The translations under genes were made by a program, and so were the position numbers. 23,621 nt of DNA. Source: Bog-473 sp035552095 (GTDB lineage: Bacteria > Actinomycetota > Acidimicrobiia > Acidimicrobiales > RAAP-2). Of the stretch, positions 14,404 through 21,179 are shown one piece after another; within the stretch, counting starts at the first letter, position 1, and the number at the start of each line of letters is the position of its first letter. Below the pieces are notes generated by a model. The model saw nothing but the letters and a program-made list of their open reading frames with translations. It did not search any database and was not told the DNA's origin. The stretch spans positions 1 through 23,621 of the forward strand of contig DASZMA010000200.1 of NCBI GenBank assembly GCA_035552095.1, read 5' to 3'.

Positions 14404-14648
14404 TACCAACGATTTGCTCGTTTTTCTCTTTCTTCGCCTATCAACTGAACGGTCTGTTCGCTCGAGAAATGTCCTCCGGAATGCGATCCGGCCCGATCGA
14501 GCACTTCGTCGAGGGTCGGCGTGTCGGCGTCCTCAATGAGGCGACCGAGCAGGTACTCCTGCAAGGACTGTCCCGCCGCCGCGGCTCGCCGGCGCAAGGT
14601 GGCGTGGACCGGGGCCGGCACGTCTTTGATCTGGATACTGGGCACCAT
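14403..14648 (-). CDS. vapB: FitA/VapB-type antitoxin
   Basis: This 81-residue antitoxin has an N-terminal ribbon-helix-helix (PSIQIKDVPAPVHATLRRRAAAAGQSLQEYLLGRL) of the FitA/VapB type, followed by an acidic segment and a basic, Trp-terminated tail (REKRANRW). The C-terminal part should insert into the VapC active site. The ATG at 14648 is preferred. A GTG at 14675 in frame lies within one of the operator palindromes and is unlikely to be used. It is coupled to the toxin by a one-base overlap. Two TGGCGCCAC palindromes upstream are its probable binding sites. Confidence 0.88.
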   Translation of the reverse strand: MVPSIQIKDVPAPVHATLRRRAAAAGQSLQEYLLGRLIEDADTPTLDEVLDRAGSHSGGHFSSEQTVQLIGEEREKRANRW

Positions 14649-14656
14649 CTCAGGAT

Positions 14657-14695
14657 AGCGCCATTTTGGCGCCACTCCATGCGTTCTGGCGCCAC
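14657..14695. promoter_or_regulatory. vapBC operator: TGGCGCCA palindromes 20 bp apart
   Basis: TGGCGCCAC occurs at 14667-14675 and 14687-14695, exactly 20 bp apart, so the two sites lie on the same DNA face. A further half-site GCGCCA at 14658-14663 pairs with the first copy as GCGCCA-N3-TGGCGC. All lie just upstream of the antitoxin start at 14648. Confidence 0.6.
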
Positions 14696-14770
14696 TGGTG
14701 CGGAGTGCCGATCAGTGCTCCCCAGTACCGGTCCTGGTGGGCCGGCTGGGCATCCCCTCCAATTCGAAAC

Positions 14771-14784
14771 TAGAATTCGTTCTA
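14771..14784 (+). promoter_or_regulatory. KstR-like TetR-family operator
   Basis: The 14-mer TAGAATTCGTTCTA fits the KstR consensus TnnAACnnGTTnnA (recalled) at every fixed position but one (T for C at position 6). It is a near-perfect dyad, TAGAA-n4-TTCTA. It sits 75 bases before the nitronate monooxygenase start, a sensible distance for repression. Which TetR protein binds is unknown. Confidence 0.5.
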
Positions 14785-14858
14785 CTTGCGGGGTGCGCCC
14801 CGCGAAGGGGGGCAGCCAGAGCGGGTGCCGCCACCGCATTCAGCCTGGGAGGGCCACC

Positions 14859-15968
14859 GTGCACAACGAACTGTGCGAACAGCTGGGCATTGAGTTCCCG
14901 ATCTTCGCCTTCACCCACTGCCGCGACGTGGCCGCTGCCGTCTCCAACGCCGGCGGCCTGGGGGTCCTCGGCGCCGTCGGGTTCAGCGCCGAGGAACTCG
15001 AGGTCGAGCTGAACTGGCTGGACGAGCACGTGGGCAACCGCCCCTACGGCGTCGACATCGTCATCCCGGGCAAGTACGAGGGCATGGGCGAGATGGACCC
15101 GGAGAAGCTCGAGGCCGAGCTGAAGGCCATGATCCCCGACGAGCACCGGGTCTTCGCCAAGAAGATCCTGGCCGACCACGGGGTGCCCGAGCTCGAGGGC
15201 GGGCCGCGGCGCGAGTTGCTGGGGTGGACGGCAGCCACAGCGGCCCCACTGGTCGAGGTGATCCTGCGGCACGACAAGGTCAAGCTGGTGGCCAACGCGC
15301 TGGGGACGCCGCCCGACGACGTGATCGCGCAGGTGCACTCGCACGGGATGCTGATGGCGGCCTTGGCCGGATCGGTGAAGCACGCGCTCAACCACCAGGC
15401 GGCCGGGGTGGACATCGTGATCTGCCAGGGGTCTGAAGGCGGGGGCCACACCGGCGATGTGGGGTCGATCGTGCTGTGGCCCGAGGTCATTGAGGCGGTG
15501 GCGCCCACGCCGGTGTTGGCGGCCGGTGGTGTGGGCACGGGCCGGCAGATGGCGGCGGCCATGGTCATGGGCGCGGCCGGTGTGTGGACCGGCTCGCTGT
15601 GGCTCACCGTCGAGGAGGCCAACACGACCCCGAAGCAGATGGAGACCTACCTCAAGGCCACCTCGCGGGACACGGTGCGTTCGAGGTCATTCACCGGCAA
15701 GCCCTGCCGCCTGCTGAAGAACGACTGGACGGATGCCTGGGACGAGCCCGGCAACCCCAAGCCGCTGGGCATGCCGCTGCAGATGATGGTGGCCATCGAA
15801 TGCGTGAGCCGGGGTCACGCCTATCCCGAACAGGCCGTCGACGTGAACTTCAACCCGGCCGGCCAGGTCATCGGGATGGCCAAGACCGTGCGCCGGACGC
15901 GCGATGTGGTGCTCGGCATGGTCGAGGAGTACATCGAGGCGGTGGAGAAGGTACAGCTGGTCGAGTAG
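14859..15968 (+). CDS. Nitronate monooxygenase-family flavoprotein (Rv1533-like subgroup)
   Basis: This 369-residue TIM-barrel FMN enzyme belongs to the nitronate monooxygenase / 2-nitropropane dioxygenase family. The N-terminus LGIEFPIFAFTHCRDVAAAVSNAGGLG matches the actinobacterial subgroup typified, as I recall it, by Rv1533. FMN-phosphate contacts are seen in VLAAGGVGTGRQMAAAMVMGAAGVW, and the catalytic-type His lies in QGSEGGGHTGDVG. The subgroup carries a central insert (KYEGMGEMDPEKLEAEL... to about WTAATAAP). True substrates of this subgroup are unclear: some relatives act as NAD(P)H-dependent reductases in fatty acid or steroid metabolism. GTG 14859 has GGGAGGG 6 bases upstream. The frame to its left has no matching domain. 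A KstR-like box precedes it. Confidence 0.87.
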   Translation: MHNELCEQLGIEFPIFAFTHCRDVAAAVSNAGGLGVLGAVGFSAEELEVELNWLDEHVGNRPYGVDIVIPGKYEGMGEMDPEKLEAELKAMIPDEHRVFAKKILADHGVPELEGGPRRELLGWTAATAAPLVEVILRHDKVKLVANALGTPPDDVIAQVHSHGMLMAALAGSVKHALNHQAAGVDIVICQGSEGGGHTGDVGSIVLWPEVIEAVAPTPVLAAGGVGTGRQMAAAMVMGAAGVWTGSLWLTVEEANTTPKQMETYLKATSRDTVRSRSFTGKPCRLLKNDWTDAWDEPGNPKPLGMPLQMMVAIECVSRGHAYPEQAVDVNFNPAGQVIGMAKTVRRTRDVVLGMVEEYIEAVEKVQLVE

Positions 15969-16083
15969 GAGCGGGGCGGGCCGGACGGGTCCGCCGGACC
16001 GGACTTACACGCTCGAGATCCGACCGTTCCGAGCCATCCGTGGCCATGAGCAACCCTACGGACCGATGGAGCCTTGGAGACTC

Positions 16084-16109
16084 AGTAGCACATCAAATGC
16101 TACTATAAT
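16084..16109 (+). promoter_or_regulatory. Leaderless promoter with operator dyad of the third PIN module
   Basis: A perfect -10 hexamer TATAAT lies at 16104-16109, 4 bases before the GTG start, so the transcript probably begins at or next to the start codon. The inverted repeat AGTAGCA (16084-16090) with TGCTACT (16098-16104), around a 7-base centre, overlaps the -10 and is a good autorepression site. Confidence 0.7.
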
Positions 16110-16113
16110 TCCC

Positions 16114-16392
16114 GTGATCAGAATCGGAATACGGGAACTCCGACAGAACGCCAGTCGCTACATCGATCGAGTCAAGGCTGGCGAGACCGTGCAAGTGACG
16201 GAGCGCGGTGAACTGGTCGCGCTGCTCGTCGCACCCGATCCCCCTACCTTGCAGCGGGACCGACTGATTCAAGAGGGCAAGATCATCCCGGCCACAACGC
16301 CGTTCGAACTCCGCCCCGCCCTCAAGGCGCCTGCCGGGACACCGAGCAATGCGGAGATCCTGGACGAGCAGCGCGCCGAGCGCCTCCCGTGA
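16114..16392 (+). CDS. Phd/YefM-family antitoxin
   Basis: This 92-residue antitoxin has the Phd/YefM N-terminal fold: VIRIGIRELRQNASRYIDRVKAGETVQVTERGELVALLV, which dimerises and binds DNA. The second half (about 45-92) is Pro/Ala-rich and probably disordered until it wraps the toxin. GTG 16114 is the only start that keeps the domain. The upstream ATG at 16097 is out of frame and meets a stop after three codons. The gene overlaps the toxin by 4 bases (GTGA). Phd-type antitoxins paired with PIN toxins are well known, so this module differs from the two ribbon-helix-helix modules nearby. Confidence 0.88.
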   Translation: MIRIGIRELRQNASRYIDRVKAGETVQVTERGELVALLVAPDPPTLQRDRLIQEGKIIPATTPFELRPALKAPAGTPSNAEILDEQRAERLP

Positions 16393-16781
16393 TCTACGTC
16401 GACTCTTCGGCCCTCATGAAGCTGATTCGCCAAGAGTCCGAATCAGGCGCGTTGCTCGAGTGGCTCGGTGAGCGGACTGACGTCGGCAAGTGCACGAGTG
16501 CACTATCGATCGTTGAGGTCATGCGAGCCTGCCGCCGCATCGACGACCGACTGGCGTTGGAGGGCCGGAGGACGCTTTCCAATCTGGACCTCATTCCGAT
16601 CGGCTCCCATATCATTGAGGACGCGGCGATGGTCGGTCAGCCCGATCTTCGTGGTCTTGATGCCATCCACCTCTCCAGCGCCCTCTCGGTGCGGTCAGCC
16701 GTGTCGACCTTTGTGACCTACGACGAACGGCTGAGGCGCGCGGCCGAGGCGGAAGGCCTGGTCGTCAGCGCCCCCCATTGA
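16389..16781 (+). CDS. vapC: PIN-domain ribonuclease toxin (VapC)
   Basis: This 130-residue VapC has the complete acidic set: D5 (IYVDSSALMKL), E43 (SIVEVMRA), D91 (GLDAIHLSSA) and D112 (TYDERLRRAA). The start GTG overlaps the antitoxin stop by 4 bases, giving tight coupling. It is on the plus strand, opposite to the other two PIN modules, with the nitronate monooxygenase between. A short A/T patch (eight T at about 16807) follows, without a convincing stem. The RNA target is unknown. Confidence 0.92.
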   Translation: MIYVDSSALMKLIRQESESGALLEWLGERTDVGKCTSALSIVEVMRACRRIDDRLALEGRRTLSNLDLIPIGSHIIEDAAMVGQPDLRGLDAIHLSSALSVRSAVSTFVTYDERLRRAAEAEGLVVSAPH

Positions 16782-16915
16782 GGAGCCGCCGCGAGGCATC
16801 GGGCATGTTTTTTTTGGGCCCAGGCGGGCATGGGACCAGGGGTTCTGGGGCAAGGACCGAGGATGAGTTCTGTCCGCCCCGATGCGGACGGCCCCCTGAA
16901 AGGAAACACCTAGTC

Positions 16916-17314
16916 ATGGCAGACACACTCTCGACCAAAGCCCGGGATCTCATCGCCCGTCCCGTCCTGGCTTCCTTGGCCACCCTCAACCCCGATGGCT
17001 CGCCCCAGATCACCCCGCTGTGGGTGGACCGTGACGGCGACGACGTCGTGTTCAACACGGCCGAGGGACGGGTCAAGGCCCGCAACCTGGAGCGGGACGC
17101 CCGGGTGGCCGTCTCGGTGATCGACCCCGACGACCCCTACAACGTCATCGCCTTCCGGGGCACGGTCATCGACGTCACCACCGACGGGGCCGACGCGCAC
17201 ATTGACGCTCTGGCCAAGAAATACCTAGGGGTGGACTCCTACCCGATGCGGCGGGAGGGCGAGGTGCGGATCAAGGTCACCGTGCGCACCGACCACATCG
17301 CTATGCAGGGGTGA
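16916..17314 (+). CDS. PPOX-class split-barrel, F420-dependent enzyme
   Basis: This 132-residue protein has the flavin/deazaflavin split-barrel fold, closest in pattern to Rv1155-type F420-dependent enzymes. Landmarks: LIARPVLASLATLNPDGSPQITPLWVDRDGDDVVFNT, then GRVKARNLERDARVAVSVIDPDDPY and FRGTVIDV. These enzymes reduce or bind cofactor-related substrates, and the natural substrate is usually unknown. ATG 16916 is chosen because the conserved core begins just after it. AAAGGAAA lies about 10-15 bases upstream, a loose Shine-Dalgarno. The longer in-frame stretch upstream is non-conserved. The gene stands alone, with no F420 biosynthesis gene nearby. Confidence 0.88.
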   Translation: MADTLSTKARDLIARPVLASLATLNPDGSPQITPLWVDRDGDDVVFNTAEGRVKARNLERDARVAVSVIDPDDPYNVIAFRGTVIDVTTDGADAHIDALAKKYLGVDSYPMRREGEVRIKVTVRTDHIAMQG

Positions 17315-17338
17315 TCGGCTGGTGAGGCCGAACGGCCG

Positions 17339-18487
17339 TCAGACCGCCGGCGCCGGGTCGGGCGAAATGTCGGGCGAGACCCGGGAGTAGCGGGTCTTGC
17401 GGTTCAGGAACGGGAGCTCAATGAACCGGTAGGAAACGGTGGCGATGGCAAAGGTCAGGGCCACCTCAAGCACGAACCGCACAAAGTGCACATGGCGCTG
17501 GGGCAGGTTCCAGGTGCCCACCAGCTCGATCATGGCGAAGTGCCACAGGTAGATGCCGTACGAGCGTTTCCCGACCCATACCAGCGGGCGCCACGACAAG
17601 ATGGCGCTGAGCCACGAGTCGGGCTTGGCTACCAGGGCGATGATGAGGGCAGCGCAGGCGTAGACACCCAGGGTGATCCACAGGAAGGTCACGTACTGGT
17701 GAACGCCGGCGGCCCCGACGATCATGACCGCGCCCAGCACGACGGCGGACGTGGCCCCGATGACGTCGGCGTGCTTCTCAATGGCGGGCCACAGCTTCCA
17801 GCTGGCCCGGGCGGTCCACATCAGGGCCAGGGCGCTGCCGAGCAGCAGGCCGTCGCTGTGGGTGAGGGTCGATTTCTGGGCCCACTCGGAGACCGAGACG
17901 CTGGCGAAGCCCAGCAGGAACCGGACCACCTGCTCGAGGAGGGCCACGCCGAGCAGGAAGAAGGCGATGCGTTGGCGGTCGATGCGCTTGAGCATCGTGG
18001 TCAGCGCCAGCGGCCACAGGAAGTAGTACTGCTCCTCAATGGCCAGGGTCCAGGTCACGCTCAGGAGCCCAAGGGTGAGGACGTTGCCGAAGGCGATGGC
18101 CCAGTTCCCGGTGTAGAGCACCACGTAGGGCACGCCGACCAGGGTGAGGTGGCGCCACGCCACCAGCCCGCCGTCGGCCAGGACCAGAATGACCAGGGCG
18201 ACGATGACCACGGCCAGCGCCGGGAAGAGGCGGAGGGCCCGGCGTGTGTAGAACTTGCGGTAGCTGATGCCGCCGAACTTGTCGAACTCCGAGACGAGCA
18301 GCCAGGTGATCAGGAAGCCCGAGACGGTGAAGAAGAGGTCAACCGCGACGTAGCCGCCCTTGATGAAGCTCGGGTAGTTGGCGTGGAACATGATGATGGC
18401 CAGGACGGACACGGCGCGGATGCCGTCGAAGGAGGGCCAATTACGCGATTGTCGAACACTGCTCGGTCCGGTCACCGGCCAGAGCAT
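17339..18487 (-). CDS. Acyltransferase 3 family membrane protein (OafA/YrhL type)
   Basis: This 382-residue integral membrane acyltransferase modifies sugars or lipids of the cell envelope. The hallmark N-terminus is present: FDGIRAVSVLAIIMFHANYP with the catalytic-type His at H35, then GGYVAVDLFFTVSGFLI and the RRALRLFP motif (R82-P89). The LSVTWTLAIEEQYYFLWPL segment, also family-typical, follows. About ten hydrophobic segments are seen. There is no attached SGNH domain. Cytoplasmic tail: RKTRYSRVSPDISPDPAPAV. It is divergent from the nitroreductase (about 75 bases apart), and nothing adjacent names its acceptor. Confidence 0.92.
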   Translation of the reverse strand: MLWPVTGPSSVRQSRNWPSFDGIRAVSVLAIIMFHANYPSFIKGGYVAVDLFFTVSGFLITWLLVSEFDKFGGISYRKFYTRRALRLFPALAVVIVALVILVLADGGLVAWRHLTLVGVPYVVLYTGNWAIAFGNVLTLGLLSVTWTLAIEEQYYFLWPLALTTMLKRIDRQRIAFFLLGVALLEQVVRFLLGFASVSVSEWAQKSTLTHSDGLLLGSALALMWTARASWKLWPAIEKHADVIGATSAVVLGAVMIVGAAGVHQYVTFLWITLGVYACAALIIALVAKPDSWLSAILSWRPLVWVGKRSYGIYLWHFAMIELVGTWNLPQRHVHFVRFVLEVALTFAIATVSYRFIELPFLNRKTRYSRVSPDISPDPAPAV

Positions 18488-18562
18488 ATGCGGCTCGCTC
18501 GGGGCGGTGGGAACCGAAACGACCCGGTCCCGGCGACCGGGCGGGGCCTAGTCTGTGCGCCC

Positions 18563-19228
18563 ATGGAACTACACGAGGCCCTGTACACCACCCGCGCCAT
18601 GCGCCGGGTCAAGCCCGACCCCATCCCCCACGACGTCCAGGCCCGCATTCTCGATGCCGCCATCCGGGCCCCCAGCGGGGGCAACCAGCAGAACTGGCGC
18701 TTCCTGTTGCTGGACGACCCGGCCCAAAAGGCGGCCCTGGCTCCGCTGTACCAGCACGCCGTGGGCCAACTCTGGGAGACGGTGTACAAGACCCAGCTAG
18801 ACGCAGCGGTGGCCGATCCCGACTCCCCCGAGTCCAAGTCGATGCTGCAGGTCCAGAAATCGGCGCAATGGCTGGGCGACCACTTCGCCGAGGTCCCGCT
18901 CTTCCTGTTCCCCTTCGCCCAGCACGACCCCAGCGGCGGTTCCATCTTCCCCGCCGTGTGGAGCGCCATGCTGGCCGCCCGGGCCGAAGGGGTCGGGAGC
19001 TGCATCACGGCGCTGTTGCAGTTCTTCCATCCGAAGGAGACGCTGGAAATCCTGGGCGTGCCGCAGGACCAGGGTTGGCTCCTGGCCGCCACCGTCAGCT
19101 TCGGCTACCCGACCGGCAGGTGGGGCGTGGCGGCCCGCCGACCGGTCGACCACGTCTCCTATCGCAACACCTGGGGTACCGACGTCGGCTTCGCCGTGCC
19201 CGAGCCACTGTGGGCCGGCGGGAACTGA
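18563..19228 (+). CDS. Nitroreductase-family flavoprotein
   Basis: This 221-residue FMN-dependent oxidoreductase fold has the usual signatures: YTTRAMRRVKPDPIP at the start, the FMN-contact RAPSGGNQQNWRFLL, and the C-terminal EGVGSCITALL with GYPTGRWG. These proteins reduce nitro groups, quinones or, in some relatives, act on small ring substrates; this one cannot be assigned. The C-terminal extension (RRPVDHVSYRNTWG...) is that of the subgroup common in actinobacteria. Start ATG 18563 has no Shine-Dalgarno but a TAGTCT element about 8 bases upstream, so it may be leaderless. The frame continues upstream through the acyltransferase region, which is only a shadow. Confidence 0.88.
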   Translation: MELHEALYTTRAMRRVKPDPIPHDVQARILDAAIRAPSGGNQQNWRFLLLDDPAQKAALAPLYQHAVGQLWETVYKTQLDAAVADPDSPESKSMLQVQKSAQWLGDHFAEVPLFLFPFAQHDPSGGSIFPAVWSAMLAARAEGVGSCITALLQFFHPKETLEILGVPQDQGWLLAATVSFGYPTGRWGVAARRPVDHVSYRNTWGTDVGFAVPEPLWAGGN

Positions 19229-19230
19229 GT

Positions 19231-19277
19231 TCGGTTGGGGGACAGTCGGTTTGGGGGGCAGTCGGTTGGTCGGTGAG
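19231..19277 (+). repeat. Degenerate tandem repeat before the carboxyltransferase gene
   Basis: TCGGTTGGGGGACAG (19231-19245) and TCGGTTTGGGGGGCAG (19246-19261) are followed by a partial copy TCGGTTGG (19262 on). The block fills the 55-base gap between nitroreductase and carboxyltransferase, with a GGTGAG pair at its end near the GTG start. Confidence 0.8.
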
Positions 19278-19283
19278 TAACCG

Positions 19284-21155
19284 GTGAGCGAAGGGCCGAT
19301 GGTCCTCGCCACGGCGCCGTGCCAGGCCACCGTGGTCAGCGTGGCGGTGGCGGCGGGCGACGCCGTGCGGGCGGGCCAGACGCTGGTCGTGCTCGAGTCC
19401 ATGAAGATGGAGCAGCTGGTGTCGGCCGCGGCGGCCGGGACGGTGCGGTCGGTGACGGTCGGCCCGGGTGAGTCTGTGCAGACCGGGCAGGTGCTGGTGG
19501 AAATCGCCGTGGGCGTGGGCGCGGCCGCTGAAGGAGCCCTCGACGAGCCGGTCCCGGTCAGTACGGCGGGGTCGGTGCGCCCCGAGTTGGCCGAGCTGGT
19601 GGCCCGGGTGGCCCGCACGCTCGATGCGGGACGGGTCGACGCAACCGAGCGCCGTCACGCCGGCGGCCGGCGCACCGCCCGGGAGAACGTGGCCGCCCTG
19701 TGCGACTCCGGCAGTTTCGAAGAGTACGGCGGCCTGGTCATCGCCGCCCAACGGGCCCGGCGCGAGCTGGACGACCTGATCACCCGCACGCCGGCCGACG
19801 GCCTGGTCGCCGGGATCGGCCGGGTCAACGGCGAGCAGTTCGGCGATGCCGGTCGCTGCGCCGTCGTCTCCTACGACTACACCGTGCTGGCCGGCACCCA
19901 GGGCCAGATGAACCACCGCAAGAAGGACCGGCTCTTCGCGCTGGTCGAGCGGTTGCGTCTGCCCGTGGTGCTCTTCGCCGAAGGCGGTGGCGGCCGCCCC
20001 GGCGACACCGACATGGCCGTGGTGACCGGGCTGGACACCGAGGCCTTCGCCTTGTTCGGGCGGTTGAGCGGCCAGGTGCCGCTCGTGGGCGTGGTCTCGG
20101 GCCGCTGCTTCGCCGGCAACGCGGCGCTGCTCGGCTGTTGCGATGTCATCATCGCTACGCCGGACGCCAACATCGGCATGGGGGGCCCGGCCATGATTGA
20201 GGGCGGGGGCTTGGGCGTCTTCGCGCCCGAGGCGGTCGGCCCGGTCTCGGTGCAGGTGCCCAACGGGGTGATCGATGTCCTCGCCGCCGATGAGGAGGAA
20301 GCCGTCGAGGTGGCCCGCCAGTACCTGTCGTACTTCCAGGGCGCGCTGGCCTCCTGGGAGTGCGCCGACCAGATGCTGCTGCGGGACTGTGTGCCCGAGG
20401 AGCGGCGGCGGGTCTACGACGTGCACCGGGTGGTCGAGCTGCTGGCTGATAGCGGGACGGTGCTGGAGTTGCGGCCGCAGTTCGCGCCGGGGATGGTGAC
20501 GGCGCTGGCCCGGGTGGAGGGGCGGCCGGTCGGCGTCATCGCCAACAACCCGATGCATTTGGCCGGGGCCATTGACGCCGGCTGCGCCGACAAGGCGGCC
20601 CGCTTCATGCAGCTGTGCGAGGCGTTCGGGCTGCCGCTGCTCTTCCTGTGCGACACGCCCGGCTTCATGGTGGGGCCCGAGGCCGAGGAGACCGCGCTGG
20701 TGCGCCACGTGAGCCGGATGTTCGTGACCGGGGCCAGCCTGACTGTGCCGTTCTGCACGGTGATCCTGCGCAAGGGCTACGGGCTGGGCGCCCAGGCCAT
20801 GGCCGGCGGCAGCTTCCGCCAGCCCATCTTCACCGTGGCTTGGCCCACCGGCGAGCTGGGCGGCATGGGGTTGGAGGGCGCGGTGCGCCTCGGCTTCCGG
20901 CGCGAGCTCGATGCCATAGCCGACCCGGACGAGCGCGAGCGCGCCTTCGCCGCCATGGTCGAACGGGCCTACGAGCACGGCAAGGCCATCAACGTGGCCA
21001 TGCACTTCGAGATTGACGATGTGATCGATCCGGCCCACACCCGGGACCGCTTCGTGCACGCCTTACGGTCGGCGCCTGACGTGAGGGCGGGGTCGGCGGG
21101 AGCGGGGTCGGCGGGGTCGAGTGGCGGGCGCCGTCCCTTCATCGATACGTGGTAG
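19284..21155 (+). CDS. Biotin carboxyl carrier/acyl-CoA carboxyltransferase fusion
   Basis: This 623-residue fusion starts with an N-terminal biotinyl domain, residues about 1-75, whose biotin lysine is K41 in LESMKMEQL. A 20-25 residue linker follows. The carboxyltransferase domain runs about 95-600 with the pattern YDYTVLAGTQGQMNHRKKDRLF and the two crotonase-like halves: VVSGRCFAGNAALLGCCDVI for the first and LFLCDTPGFMVGPEAEETALVR for the second. The tail RRPFIDTW is the family end motif. Carboxyltransferases usually pair with a separate carrier, or the carrier is fused to biotin carboxylase. A carrier fused to the carboxyltransferase, with no biotin carboxylase in the window, is unusual. 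The carboxylase must be supplied elsewhere. The acyl-CoA substrate is not predictable. GTG 19284 is chosen. Confidence 0.85.
   Translation: MSEGPMVLATAPCQATVVSVAVAAGDAVRAGQTLVVLESMKMEQLVSAAAAGTVRSVTVGPGESVQTGQVLVEIAVGVGAAAEGALDEPVPVSTAGSVRPELAELVARVARTLDAGRVDATERRHAGGRRTARENVAALCDSGSFEEYGGLVIAAQRARRELDDLITRTPADGLVAGIGRVNGEQFGDAGRCAVVSYDYTVLAGTQGQMNHRKKDRLFALVERLRLPVVLFAEGGGGRPGDTDMAVVTGLDTEAFALFGRLSGQVPLVGVVSGRCFAGNAALLGCCDVIIATPDANIGMGGPAMIEGGGLGVFAPEAVGPVSVQVPNGVIDVLAADEEEAVEVARQYLSYFQGALASWECADQMLLRDCVPEERRRVYDVHRVVELLADSGTVLELRPQFAPGMVTALARVEGRPVGVIANNPMHLAGAIDAGCADKAARFMQLCEAFGLPLLFLCDTPGFMVGPEAEETALVRHVSRMFVTGASLTVPFCTVILRKGYGLGAQAMAGGSFRQPIFTVAWPTGELGGMGLEGAVRLGFRRELDAIADPDERERAFAAMVERAYEHGKAINVAMHFEIDDVIDPAHTRDRFVHALRSAPDVRAGSAGAGSAGSSGGRRPFIDTW
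21085..21130 (+). repeat. GGGGTCGGC-type simple repeat in the carboxyltransferase tail
   Basis: Short G/C-rich units (GGGGTCGGCGGGAGC, GGGGTCGGCGGGGTC) encode a Gly/Ser/Ala linker just before the conserved C-terminal motif. They look like replication-slippage expansions. Confidence 0.7.
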
Positions 21156-21179
21156 TCCAACGAGTGAAAAGGTGAACCA

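Noticed and set aside
15988..16000. Small hairpin GGTCC/GGACC after the nitronate monooxygenase
   Set aside because: Only five paired bases with a three-base loop and no U-tract, too weak to call a terminator.
16782..16915. Run of eight T near 16807 as an intrinsic terminator
   Set aside because: No convincing stem directly before it. The GGGCATG copies around it are direct, not inverted, repeats.
19095..21059. Long minus-strand open frame opposite the carboxyltransferase
   Set aside because: Antisense shadow in GC-rich DNA. The plus strand encodes clear biotinyl and carboxyltransferase motifs.
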